This document shows positions 1 to 6,515 of a stretch of 24,086 nucleotides of DNA, in pieces. Source of the DNA: a virus; IMG/VR virus record IMGVR_UViG_3300044950_001192, positions 1 through 24,086 of that record; one strand, 5' to 3'. The notes beneath the pieces were generated by a model. It worked only from the letters and a program-made list of their open reading frames with translations, had not been told where the DNA came from and made no database searches. The position numbers were made by a program, and so were the translations under genes. Every line of letters starts with the position of its first letter. Position 1 is the stretch's first letter.

Positions 1-5
1 GTCCC

Positions 6-728
6 TCAAACGCTCTCGCGCCCATCCATCCACTCCCTGCACACCTGCACCAGGGCCTCCGGCGTTCCCTCCAGTCCCCAGCGCTCCTTCGCCATCCGCA
101 TCGCGCTCAGCACCACCTCCCGGTCATCCCACAGCAGGTTCACGCTGAAGACGTGCCGCTCATCCACCGGGCCGCTCTCCTGGGTCGCATCATCCGGCCC
201 ATCATCCTCGCCCTCGCCAGCATCCACGCCCGGCCGGCCATCCTCCGGCTCCACCCGCTCAGTCGCTGGCACTGCTGCAGCACCGGCATGCTCGAACTGC
301 CCCAGCTCCAGGCCGTCGTGCAGCCGCGCCAGATCCGCCTCGCCGAACCCCAGCACCGCCGGGTCGATCTCAATCGCCCCCAGCTCCAGCGCCAGCAGGT
401 CCAGATCCCAGCCCGCGTTCTCCGCCAGCTTGTTGTCCGCGATCACATAGGCCCGCCGCTGCTCAGCCGTCAGGTGGTCGAGCACCACCACCGGCACCTT
501 CGGCAGCCCCAGCAGACGCGCAGCCTCCAGCCGGCCATGGCCCGCCAGGATCCCGTCGTCGCTGTCCACCAGGATCGGCGCCGTGAAGCCGAACTCCTGG
601 ATGCTCGCCGCGATCTGCTGCACCTGCTCAGGGCTGTGCGTCCTGGCGTTGCGCTCATACGGCCGCAGCCGCTCCACCGGCCACATCTGCAGCCGCTTCG
701 CCATCACTACAGGTTGGGTCTTGTCCAT
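6..728 (-). CDS. ParB-like nuclease domain protein
   Basis: 240 aa. Residues 16-105 look like the ParB/sulfiredoxin-type N-terminal domain: an opening LRPYERNARTHS-like segment, ILVDSDDGILAGHGRLEAA around 52-70 with the conserved GHGR box, and a VIADNKLAE segment near 95-103. In phages such proteins are common near terminase and DNA-modification genes. Some act as nucleases and others as NTP-dependent DNA-binding proteins, so the exact role is open. Residues 145-190 are acidic and low in complexity. The last 50 residues form a second small module of unknown function. The chosen ATG has GAGG just upstream but very close; a second ATG lies eight codons in. The gene is last on this strand in the window, 248 bases after the NblA-like gene. 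It is probably late-expressed with the packaging genes expected to the left. Confidence 0.8.
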   Translation of the reverse strand: MDKTQPVVMAKRLQMWPVERLRPYERNARTHSPEQVQQIAASIQEFGFTAPILVDSDDGILAGHGRLEAARLLGLPKVPVVVLDHLTAEQRRAYVIADNKLAENAGWDLDLLALELGAIEIDPAVLGFGEADLARLHDGLELGQFEHAGAAAVPATERVEPEDGRPGVDAGEGEDDGPDDATQESGPVDERHVFSVNLLWDDREVVLSAMRMAKERWGLEGTPEALVQVCREWMDGRESV

Positions 729-976
729 GCCTCACATACAACCACGGGGCCGCCAGAACCGGAACCGGGCTGGAACATCCTCCGGCGTCCTTCCTGATCA
801 GAAAACGCCCCGGCAGGGCCTCCCAAGGATCTCGCAATAAGGGCCTGGTTTTGAGAACCCTTGCGCTGCAATGAATCTGGAACCCACAAAAAGGGCTGGC
901 TCTAGCGAAAAATCGGGAGTCGCGGACCCGTAAGCAACGGGGCGGCGGAGGACCCAAAGGCGTGGGGGGGGTGGGG
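729..976. other. Non-coding gap between NblA-like and ParB-like genes
   Basis: This gap has no convincing gene. It contains a run of nine G residues near 964-972 and a short AT-rich part around 845-925. A reading frame on the minus strand extends upstream of the ParB-like start here, but it has no ribosome site and an unlikely composition. A promoter or packaging-related site is possible, but nothing in the sequence proves one. Confidence 0.4.
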
Positions 977-1174
977 CTAGTTCCGGTTCCGGTTCCCGGC
1001 TGCCTGATGGATGGCCCAGGTGGCTGCTGCCTTCTGGGTCATCCAGCCTTGTAGCAAGAGCTTGGCTATGGATCGCATGGTCTCAATGTCTGAGGTCTCA
1101 TCGATGAAGCGAGCCATGCGCTCCTGCTCGAACTGCTGAGCAGTGGTGAGGCGAATGGGATCAAGCACGGCCAT
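977..1174 (-). CDS. Small NblA-like protein
   Basis: 65 aa, beginning MAVLDPIRLTTAQQFE. The start is the ATG at 1174, with AGGGG just upstream. It overlaps the gpZ-like gene by 14 bases, so translation is probably coupled. The pattern PI.L...QQF, then a predicted helix, a Ser near residue 29, and a second helix ending near IHQ, is the layout I remember for NblA, the roughly 60-residue adaptor that brings Clp protease to phycobilisomes. Identity is low (about a quarter by eye against a remembered NblA), so this is a fold-level suspicion. NblA homologues are known in freshwater cyanophages. The position among tail genes is odd for a metabolic gene. It could instead be a small structural protein or tail chaperone. 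Confidence 0.45.
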   Translation of the reverse strand: MAVLDPIRLTTAQQFEQERMARFIDETSDIETMRSIAKLLLQGWMTQKAAATWAIHQAAGNRNRN

Positions 1175-1718
1175 AGCCCCTGCCCATGGCGCCCAGGGCC
1201 CTGAGGATGCCGGACTCGAGGGCGTCCTCGATGCGCACCTCGGTGCGTGCCTGGAGGGCAGGGGACCACTTGCCACCGGTGTAGATGGCATGGATGGAAG
1301 GGCCATGGATCACGTCGAGGGGCATGCGCTCCTTGCCCTTGCGCCTGAAGGGCTTGCCCTTGGCGATGAAGCCCGACTTCACCAGGGTGCGCTGCCCTCG
1401 GTAGATGCTCATGCTGAGCCCAGTGCTGGTCTGCCGGGGCTTGAACTGCATGGCAGTGATGGGTTTGCGCGAGGTGGTGATCACCGCGGTCTGCCCACCG
1501 TCGGTGATGCGTGCGGTGGGGACGTCCTGCTTGATGCGTGCGGCGGAGAGGCTGTAGCGCTGACCGATCGCCTTGGCGAGGGTGGTGCGGCCTGCTCGGG
1601 CGGCATCACGAACGCCCATGCGGATGGCCTTGGGGATGTCCTGAGAGGACAGCTTGGCCAATGCCTGGGCGAGCTCAGCGTCACCGATGACGCGGGCGCT
1701 GATGTCGATGCGTGCCAT
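1161..1718 (-). CDS. Minor tail protein Z-like (gpZ family)
   Basis: 185 aa. The N-terminal half has the layout of the prophage minor tail protein Z family: a helical stretch ALAKLSSQDIPKAIRMG, then DAARAGRTTLAKAIGQRYSLSAARIKQDV, in which an arginine-rich helix is followed by RYxL and IK. The C-terminal half is beta-rich and ends in a basic tail. In lambdoid phages gpZ acts late in tail assembly near the head-tail connection. The start ATG follows TGAGGG by three bases, and that TGA is the stop of the upstream glycoside-hydrolase-like gene. The short gaps and the overlap with the next gene point to one operon. The assignment is from remembered family pattern and size. Confidence 0.7.
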   Translation of the reverse strand: MARIDISARVIGDAELAQALAKLSSQDIPKAIRMGVRDAARAGRTTLAKAIGQRYSLSAARIKQDVPTARITDGGQTAVITTSRKPITAMQFKPRQTSTGLSMSIYRGQRTLVKSGFIAKGKPFRRKGKERMPLDVIHGPSIHAIYTGGKWSPALQARTEVRIEDALESGILRALGAMGRGYGRA

Positions 1719-1724
1719 GGGCCC

Positions 1725-2606
1725 TCAGGTGATGGAGTCGATGAATGCCCGATCGGGGGCGAGGGAGTCGATGTTCCGGAGCATCGATCCGCGCATGCCG
1801 TCCATGAGCCAGATCGGCCGGCCGGCTTTGGCCGCAATCTGCAGGCCGGGCAGGTTTGACCTGAGGGCCCAGGAGTGGTCGGTGTCAAGCACCTGGGGGC
1901 CAGTGAAGCCGGCCACAGGGGCGGGGCCGCCTGGGGCGATCCAATCGGCGCCAGTGGTGCGCATCCATTGCTGGCCCCCTTCGGGGTGGACAGCGCGGGC
2001 GTAGGAGACGCCGACGGGCTTGTCGGTGAGCTTGTTGACGAGGCCGACGACCCAGCGTTGAAACCAGGTGATGGAGGGTTTGGTGAGCTCGTTGCCGACC
2101 TCGAAAAGCACATTCGAGTACGGCTCCAGGGTGCGGACCATCTTGCGGACGTGGGCCTTCTGGAAGCGGTTCCAGGGGCCCTGGGTGTGGACGTCGTGGT
2201 GGGTTGCAGGGCCATGGCCACGGAAGGGGTGGAACTCCCAGGCGCGGGGAAAGAGGTCGGGAATCGAGCCCTCGAAGAGCACCACCCCGGTCACCATGTC
2301 CCTCTCGTCGGCGGCTGCTACGGCGCGCTCCATGCGGCGGTAGAAGCGTGGGTTGAGGGAGAGGTCTTTGCGCCAGGGGCCGCCCTTGACGCGGATGAGG
2401 CCGGGGTCGTTGCCGGCGAAGGGTGGGCGGGAGTTGACGAATGCCTTGGTCTCCACCGTCCAGAGGCGGGTGAAGTTGCCGGTGAGCTTGTCCAGGCTGG
2501 TGCGGTTGCCGTTGATAGGCTGAACGACGTCCCAGGTGTGGTTACCGGCGAGGGTGAGGGGTCGGCCGTCAACGAGGAACTGATCGCCGCGGATGGTGAC
2601 GGTCAT
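1725..2606 (-). CDS. Glycoside-hydrolase-like TIM-barrel protein
   Basis: 293 aa. The N-terminus (VDGRPLTLAGNHTWDVVQ, residues 12-29) matches the opening of cellulase-like clan A hydrolases, with a small beta hairpin and a first barrel strand. VLFEVGNELTKP at 166-177 matches the end of barrel strand 4, where clan A enzymes carry the acid/base glutamate (here E173 in GNE). Near the C-terminus RPIWLMDGMRG (263-273) sits where the strand 7 nucleophile is usually Glu, but here it is Asp269, so classical retaining activity is uncertain. There is no signal peptide, as expected for a virion component. It lies between gpZ-like and a small DNA-binding-like gene with ATGA overlap. It may act on host capsule or polysaccharide from the tail, or serve as a binding domain. 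Confidence 0.6.
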   Translation of the reverse strand: MTVTIRGDQFLVDGRPLTLAGNHTWDVVQPINGNRTSLDKLTGNFTRLWTVETKAFVNSRPPFAGNDPGLIRVKGGPWRKDLSLNPRFYRRMERAVAAADERDMVTGVVLFEGSIPDLFPRAWEFHPFRGHGPATHHDVHTQGPWNRFQKAHVRKMVRTLEPYSNVLFEVGNELTKPSITWFQRWVVGLVNKLTDKPVGVSYARAVHPEGGQQWMRTTGADWIAPGGPAPVAGFTGPQVLDTDHSWALRSNLPGLQIAAKAGRPIWLMDGMRGSMLRNIDSLAPDRAFIDSIT

Positions 2607-2899
2607 CGGGTCGGGGGGTGATAGACGTACTGGCGAACGCCTTTGATCATCATTCTGGTGCGGGTGTAGCCGAGCCTTCTGAGGGTGGCAGCGACGGCCA
2701 TCTCATTGGCGCGGGTGATGGTGTGGCCGGTCTCTCGCAGAAGGATCTCGGTGGTGCACGGGCCCAGGCGGTGTGCAGCTGAGAGGACGAGGTTGACGGG
2801 AATGGTGGGCTGAGGAAGAGGGGCCTGCAGTTTGGGACGTGCAGGACGAGGCCTGGGAGCTGGGGGGATGTCGGAGTGGCTGATCGATGCCCGAACCAT
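2603..2899 (-). CDS. Stand-alone copy of the VapE C-terminal domain
   Basis: 98 aa. Residues 1-35 are Pro/Arg-rich and probably disordered. Residues 48-92 align with the last 50 residues of the neighbouring VapE-like protein: over 32 aligned positions starting TRANEMAVA here and TRADQMAVA there, 16 are identical, including the LR..GY.R.R.M..G.R pattern. The region has the size and helix pattern of a small winged-helix DNA-binding domain. It is the first gene after a non-coding region and a terminator-like hairpin, and shares an ATGA overlap with the glycoside-hydrolase-like gene, so it may head a late operon. The AGGG before its ATG is unusually close. Possible jobs are a regulator of the late unit or a competitor for the VapE binding site; neither is shown. 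Confidence 0.6.
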   Translation of the reverse strand: MVRASISHSDIPPAPRPRPARPKLQAPLPQPTIPVNLVLSAAHRLGPCTTEILLRETGHTITRANEMAVAATLRRLGYTRTRMMIKGVRQYVYHPPTR

Positions 2900-3153
2900 G
2901 CCCTAGCAAGTGAGAGACCTCACCAGAGTAAGGCATTAAGGCGCTGCCTCTCGTGCCCCTCTGAATTACCCCTCGTCAAAGAGGAGGGGCACCGCTGAGA
3001 TGCCAGGCCACGACTGGGCTTTGCTCTTGTTACCCCTCCTTCCCCTCTAAAGAGTAAAGAAAAGGGTAAAAAGGGGGGGTGGCCATGGGGGGTATTGGTT
3101 TTTCAAAGTCTGCGGAATCCGTAGGGCAGTGGGCATGAGGGGCAGCCAGCAGA

Positions 3154-3178
3154 AAACCCCAGGTGTGGCCTGGGGTTT
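3154..3178 (-). terminator. Terminator-like hairpin after VapE gene
   Basis: A perfect 10-bp inverted repeat (AAACCCCAGG against CCTGGGGTTT) with a 5-base loop. Read on the minus strand the right arm runs into TTTTC. It lies about 50 bases beyond the VapE stop, so it would end the replication transcript. The U tract is short. Confidence 0.6.
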
Positions 3179-3184
3179 GGGCGG

Positions 3185-3229
3185 TGCCTCTCCTCTTTCG
3201 CGAGGGGGCATTAAGTAGCAGGAGAGGCA
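3185..3229 (-). repeat. Nested inverted repeat directly after VapE stop
   Basis: TGCCTCTCC at 3185-3193 pairs exactly with GGAGAGGCA at 3221-3229. Inside, CCTC and GAGG can form a second stem. It begins two bases after the VapE stop codon on the minus strand, so it may protect the transcript end or help termination. Confidence 0.5.
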
Positions 3230-3230
3230 G

Positions 3231-5483
3231 TCAGCTGCGGGACCACCTCCAGGCCCGCTGCCCATCGACCATGGACCTGCGGCGGTCGTAACCCATCGAT
3301 CGGAGGATGTCGGCGACGGCCATCTGGTCGGCCCGGGTCTGGCGCTCGACCGGCTTCTCGATGGCTTCGCAGAGGATGCGCTCGGTGGTGATCACCTCGC
3401 CCATGATGCGGTTGGCCAGCCAGGCGGCCACGGCGGGCTCCCATGGGCTGGAGACCAGGTAAGCCTCGTTCTCGGTGGTCACCTGCTGGGCCAGCTCGGG
3501 GGGGAGGTGGCTGGCGTCGCCATTGCGGTAGGCGTGGACGGCAGCCGACCAGATGGCGTCGCGTTCGGCCATCAGGGTGGGGGTATCGATCGGGTCGAGC
3601 TCGGTTCGGGAGACGGGCACCACCCAGAAGCGGCGGTTGCCGGTGTCGTCCTGGAGGAAGCCGTTCTGGCGGTTAGTCGAGCCGACGATGATGCCGCGGC
3701 GCGGGAAGGCCTCGGTGGACTTGCCGTAGGGGACGCGGAAGAGGTCGGTCGATTGCGAGAGGAAGGCCTTGACCTGACCGGCATGGCGGCGGCCCATGAT
3801 GTGGTCGAGCTCAGCCCACTCCATGATCCAGCTCCTGTGGAGCACCATCAGGTCGTCCTTCGAGGTGCAGTCGCCAAGGGCGTCTGAGAAGAATGGCCCA
3901 CCGAGCGCAGACCAGAAGGAGCTCTTGCGGGCGCCCTGATCGCCCATGAGCACGCAGGCGGTGTCGTGCTTGCTGCCGGGCTCGAAGGCGCGGCGGACAG
4001 CACCGATGAGGGTGCAGCGCAGCATGTGGTCGTAGAGGGTGGGCTGGCCGAGGGCGGCATCTTCGGTGCGGAGGTAGGCGGTGGCCAGGCCGCCGATGTA
4101 GGCGGGGGTGATGGTGGCGGCCACGTGCTCCAGGTAGAGGGTCACCGGGTCATAGGGGTGCTCGCGGGCCACCTGGATGAGGCAGTCGAGGGCGAGGTCC
4201 TTGGTGACCTTGAAGCCCTGCTCAGCGAGGGAGAGGTAGAAGCGCTCGGCACCTTCGAGGGGGCGGCCGTCGATCTCGATGCCCTGGGTGAAGGTGTTGA
4301 AGCGGATGCGGTCTTCGCCGGCTTGGATGCGGAGCATGGCGAGGAGCTCACCAGCTTCGAGCTTCTGCGGCTTGGCGAGGGTGGGTGCGTAAGGCGTAGA
4401 GTCCTTGACGTCGGACTTCTGCGGTTCGTCGTCTGTAGGGGATGCGGCCGGGCCCTTGGAATGGGGCCCGGTTTTTTGTTGTGCGCGTGTGCGGGTGTGG
4501 AAGGCGAGGCGTGACTCGAGCTTGTCGAGCGGTGTGCCTGGTGTGGGGTTGCGGTTGGTGGCGCCATCGAAGCGGTGCCAGGCCTTGCGATCGTCGAAGT
4601 CCTTGGCCTTGTTGCGTGCTGCGTCGATGTGGAGTGCGAAGGCCTGGGAGGCGGTGAGGTCTGGGGCGTGGCCCTGGTGGCGGATCCATGCCTCAGTGCC
4701 CTGGAGGTCGAGGGAGAGGCGGAGCTGGTCGTCGTTCCAGCAGCCTGGGGTGCCGCCGGATTCGACCAGCTCGCGGGAGTCGCGGGTGATGAAGTCGAGC
4801 AGCGGCAGTGTGGCGCTGCTGGGGGGTGGCGGTGGTGTGGTGGGCCTGGCGGTAAGGAGTGGGGTTGGATCTGGCTCGGGGTCGCGCAGGAGGAGCTCGA
4901 TGAGAGCGGTGGGCGCTTCGGTGAGCTGCTGATCGTGGGGGCCGCGGCCTGGGAGCCAGCGATAGCCGGTGGTGTCGGGGTGCGCGCCGATGACGACGGA
5001 GTAGTGGCCGTGCCAGCGGAGGTCGATCTGCTCAGCCTTGCCGTCGGTGCCGAGGACCTTGCCTGGCTTCCCGGTGTTGGGGTCAGGGTCGCCGGTGTAC
5101 CAGAAGCGGCGGCCGCGCAGCGCCGGCCAGAAGTCTGGTGAGATGGTGTAGGCGATCTGGAAGCGGCCATCCCGGCCTGAGGTGAAGGCGAGGGACTTGG
5201 GGAGGTCGCGCAGGGGGAGGCCCAGGCGCTCCAGTTGAGCGGTGGCGGAGATGCCGTCGTGGTCAACGAAGAGGAGGCCGCCGGAGGTGGGGCCTGCGAT
5301 GGCGCCGATGGCCTTGGCGCGGCCGGCGGTGATCTCAGCTGCGGCCTGCTGCTTGGTGAGCGGGTTGGACTGCCAGGCGTCATGGTAAGCGCGCTTGCGG
5401 CCGTCGACAGCGACAAGGCCCCAGGTGTCGGGGAGGAGGGCGAGCTGATCGAGCAGCTGCTGGGAATCAGCAGGGTGTGGCAT
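3231..5483 (-). CDS. VapE-type primase/SF3-like helicase
   Basis: 750 aa, a phage replication protein. Residues 1-200 look like an archaeo-eukaryotic Prim-Pol domain: GLLFVDHDG at 69-77 supplies two acidic residues, and WHGHYSVVIGAHP at 157-169 fits the His-containing motif. A Pro-rich linker at 201-225 and a long low-complexity linker at 330-370 separate it from the virulence-associated E ATPase (about 375-690), with Walker A GDQGARKSS at 514-522, Walker B-like IMEWAEL at 553-559, GSTN at 601-604 and the arginine-finger-like GNRRFW at 615-620. The Walker A has Ala-Arg where Gly is usual before Lys-Ser. Residues 698-747 form a small C-terminal domain that recurs alone in the 98-aa protein. 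It overlaps the upstream gene by 17 bases, so translation is probably coupled. It probably primes and unwinds phage DNA. Confidence 0.85.
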   Translation of the reverse strand: MPHPADSQQLLDQLALLPDTWGLVAVDGRKRAYHDAWQSNPLTKQQAAAEITAGRAKAIGAIAGPTSGGLLFVDHDGISATAQLERLGLPLRDLPKSLAFTSGRDGRFQIAYTISPDFWPALRGRRFWYTGDPDPNTGKPGKVLGTDGKAEQIDLRWHGHYSVVIGAHPDTTGYRWLPGRGPHDQQLTEAPTALIELLLRDPEPDPTPLLTARPTTPPPPPSSATLPLLDFITRDSRELVESGGTPGCWNDDQLRLSLDLQGTEAWIRHQGHAPDLTASQAFALHIDAARNKAKDFDDRKAWHRFDGATNRNPTPGTPLDKLESRLAFHTRTRAQQKTGPHSKGPAASPTDDEPQKSDVKDSTPYAPTLAKPQKLEAGELLAMLRIQAGEDRIRFNTFTQGIEIDGRPLEGAERFYLSLAEQGFKVTKDLALDCLIQVAREHPYDPVTLYLEHVAATITPAYIGGLATAYLRTEDAALGQPTLYDHMLRCTLIGAVRRAFEPGSKHDTACVLMGDQGARKSSFWSALGGPFFSDALGDCTSKDDLMVLHRSWIMEWAELDHIMGRRHAGQVKAFLSQSTDLFRVPYGKSTEAFPRRGIIVGSTNRQNGFLQDDTGNRRFWVVPVSRTELDPIDTPTLMAERDAIWSAAVHAYRNGDASHLPPELAQQVTTENEAYLVSSPWEPAVAAWLANRIMGEVITTERILCEAIEKPVERQTRADQMAVADILRSMGYDRRRSMVDGQRAWRWSRS
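4448..4477 (+). terminator. Intrinsic terminator on the antisense strand inside VapE
   Basis: On the plus strand CCGGGCCC and GGGCCCGG form a perfect 8-bp stem around an 8-base loop and are followed by six T residues. This is the best-formed intrinsic terminator in the window, yet it lies within the coding sequence of the minus-strand VapE gene, in the linker between its two domains (about residues 336-347). It would stop antisense transcription. Confidence 0.65.
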
Positions 5484-5676
5484 CGAGCTCGTCAGCGAGG
5501 CGGCGGAGTTCGTAGACCACGGCGCGCGGCGTAGGGCCTGGCATCTGCTGGAGCAGTGTGGCGCGCTGGCGGAGATGCTCAGCGGTGCGCCGGCGCTCGT
5601 AACCGACGCCAGCGGCCCAGGCTACGGAGTCGCGCAGTTCAAGGATGGCGAGTTGGGGATCGTGGGTGATGCTCAT
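5467..5676 (-). CDS. Small hypothetical protein upstream of VapE
   Basis: 69 aa, MSITHDPQLA at the start and rich in Arg, Leu and Glu. It is predicted to be mostly helical, with a possible helix-turn-helix-like arrangement, but no family is recognised. I chose the ATG at 5676 over one six codons earlier because it forms an exact ATGA overlap with the upstream 58-aa gene. Its 3' end overlaps the VapE start by 17 bases. Both overlaps indicate coupled translation and a role in the replication module, perhaps as a loader or partner of VapE. This is inferred from position only. Confidence 0.6.
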   Translation of the reverse strand: MSITHDPQLAILELRDSVAWAAGVGYERRRTAEHLRQRATLLQQMPGPTPRAVVYELRRLADELDATPC

Positions 5677-5849
5677 GCTGGTTCGTCGTCCCATTCGGGA
5701 TCGAGGACTGCGGTGGAGAGGAGGTAGCCGGGGAGGAGTTCCTGGGCGGTTGTGATGGCGTGAGCAGGTGAGATGGCCATCAGCTTGAAGCGGACGGGTT
5801 CTTCACCGCGTCGGCGGCCGGTGACGATGTAGGGGAGTGGAGCGGTCAT
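5673..5849 (-). CDS. Small hypothetical protein, 58 aa
   Basis: A 58-aa frame that begins MTAPLPYIVTGRRRGEEPVR and ends in the acidic EWDDEPA. Its ATG overlaps the stop of the 79-aa gene as ATGA, and its own stop overlaps the next ATG as ATGA. This is the main evidence that it is real. The sequence YIVTGRR..GEEPVRFKLMAISPAHAITTAQELLPGY reads like a small alpha/beta fold. No family is recognised and there is no membrane segment. Confidence 0.6.
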   Translation of the reverse strand: MTAPLPYIVTGRRRGEEPVRFKLMAISPAHAITTAQELLPGYLLSTAVLDPEWDDEPA

Positions 5850-6085
5850 GCTGCCGGCGCTTGCTGCTGGGCAGCGGTGATGCGGCGATGAAGCTGGCGG
5901 GCCTCGCGGACGGTTGCTTCAGTGACGATGTAGCCCCAGCCGCCGAAGCGGATCTTGTGCTCAGCCCAGAGCTCGGGCTTCTCGGCCCAGGCGATGGCCA
6001 GCTCGTCGGTGGCGGCATCGCAGTGGTTGGCGTCGCGGTAGAGCTTGCGGAGCCGGTGGAGTGCGGTTTGGGCGGTGATGGACAT
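5846..6085 (-). CDS. Small hypothetical protein, 79 aa
   Basis: 79 aa starting MSITAQTALHRLRKLYRDAN. Mostly helical with charged surfaces and a central aromatic stretch FGGWGYIV near 47-54. No ribosome-binding site is visible before the ATG at 6085, and the gap to the upstream VRR-NUC gene is about 73 bases, so it may rely on a leader containing the repeated GTGAC..GTTAC motif at 6148-6162. Its stop forms an ATGA overlap with the 58-aa gene. Function unknown. By position it belongs to the replication operon. Confidence 0.6.
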   Translation of the reverse strand: MSITAQTALHRLRKLYRDANHCDAATDELAIAWAEKPELWAEHKIRFGGWGYIVTEATVREARQLHRRITAAQQQAPAA

Positions 6086-6147
6086 GGTGCGTGGGGGCAA
6101 GGTGCAGGCCCACGCTATGGGCGGCCGGTGCTGCTGGCCTGGTCGTC

Positions 6148-6162
6148 GTAACCCTTCGTCAC
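6148..6162 (-). repeat. Variant copy of dispersed GTGACGGATTGTTAC motif
   Basis: On the minus strand it reads GTGACGAAGGGTTAC, 12 of 15 bases identical to the exact copies and with both 5-base outer half-sites (GTGAC, GTTAC) intact. It overlaps the stop codon of the VRR-NUC gene, as the copy at 19372 overlaps the integrase stop, and reads in the direction of transcription. Confidence 0.5.
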
Positions 6163-6515
6163 AGTCGGAGGATGGATAGGGCGTCAGGGACGGATCGTGC
6201 GATGCCAGCGAGGCCGCCGGCCTGCTGCACCATGGCGACGAAGGCCTGCTGCTGATCGGTGGGGCGGCCGCGGTCCTTGACCTCGATGGCGGAGAAGACG
6301 GCGACGCGCTGGCCCACCATGTCGGGGGTGATGGTGATGGTGCGCAGCCCGATGAGGTCGGATGAGCCCGGGCAGAGGCCGTAGCGCACGAGCTGACCGC
6401 GCTGGTCACGGAGTGCGCCGACGTTGTTGCGCCAGAGGCGGGCGGTGCCGCCGCCGGCAGATGCAGCCAGCTGTATCTCGGACTGGATGCGCCGCTCATC
6501 CGAACGCTCTGCCAT
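6159..6515 (-). CDS. VRR-NUC domain nuclease
   Basis: 118 aa. The short size and the motifs match phage VRR-NUC nucleases of the PD-(D/E)XK superfamily: ERRIQSEIQ near the N-terminus, GSSDLIGL at 50-57 supplying the catalytic Asp, FSAIEVKDRG at 74-83 supplying Glu and Lys, and QQQAFVAMVQQAGG at 88-101 for the conserved Gln helix. In phages and Holliday-junction enzymes this fold cleaves branched or structured DNA. The start ATG at 6515 follows GAGG by five bases and lies inside the 3' end of the helicase gene, giving a 20-base overlap. Pairing with an SF2 helicase suggests joint processing of replication or recombination intermediates. Confidence 0.85.
   Translation of the reverse strand: MAERSDERRIQSEIQLAASAGGGTARLWRNNVGALRDQRGQLVRYGLCPGSSDLIGLRTITITPDMVGQRVAVFSAIEVKDRGRPTDQQQAFVAMVQQAGGLAGIARSVPDALSILRL

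Larger units (their letters stand above)
2900..3230 (-). promoter_or_regulatory. Non-coding regulatory region downstream of VapE
   Basis: 331 bases without a gene, more AT-rich than its surroundings in the middle. It holds two direct repeats: TTACCCCTC at 2966-2974 and 3030-3038, and GGCATTAAG at 2932-2940 and 3207-3215. It also holds several GAGGGG boxes on the minus strand and two hairpins next to the VapE stop, listed separately. The promoter for the 98-aa gene should lie here, but I could not find a convincing -35/-10 pair. The repeats could be binding sites for a late activator or replication protein. Confidence 0.5.

Noticed and set aside
840-930. tRNA or attachment-site remnant in the AT-rich gap
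   Set aside because: No cloverleaf arms or T-loop consensus could be found.
655-957. 100-codon minus-strand frame spanning the gap before ParB
   Set aside because: Overlaps the true ParB N-terminus in another frame, with unlikely composition and no ribosome site.
1875-2621. 248-codon plus-strand frame opposite the glycoside-hydrolase-like gene
   Set aside because: Gly/Val/Glu-rich antisense translation of a real gene; no domain and opposite to the operon.
4142-5416. Long second reading frame on the minus strand inside VapE, about 424 codons
   Set aside because: Its composition is Ser/Pro/Ala/Thr low complexity from a high-GC frame shift, and it has no domain; VapE has all expected motifs in the main frame.
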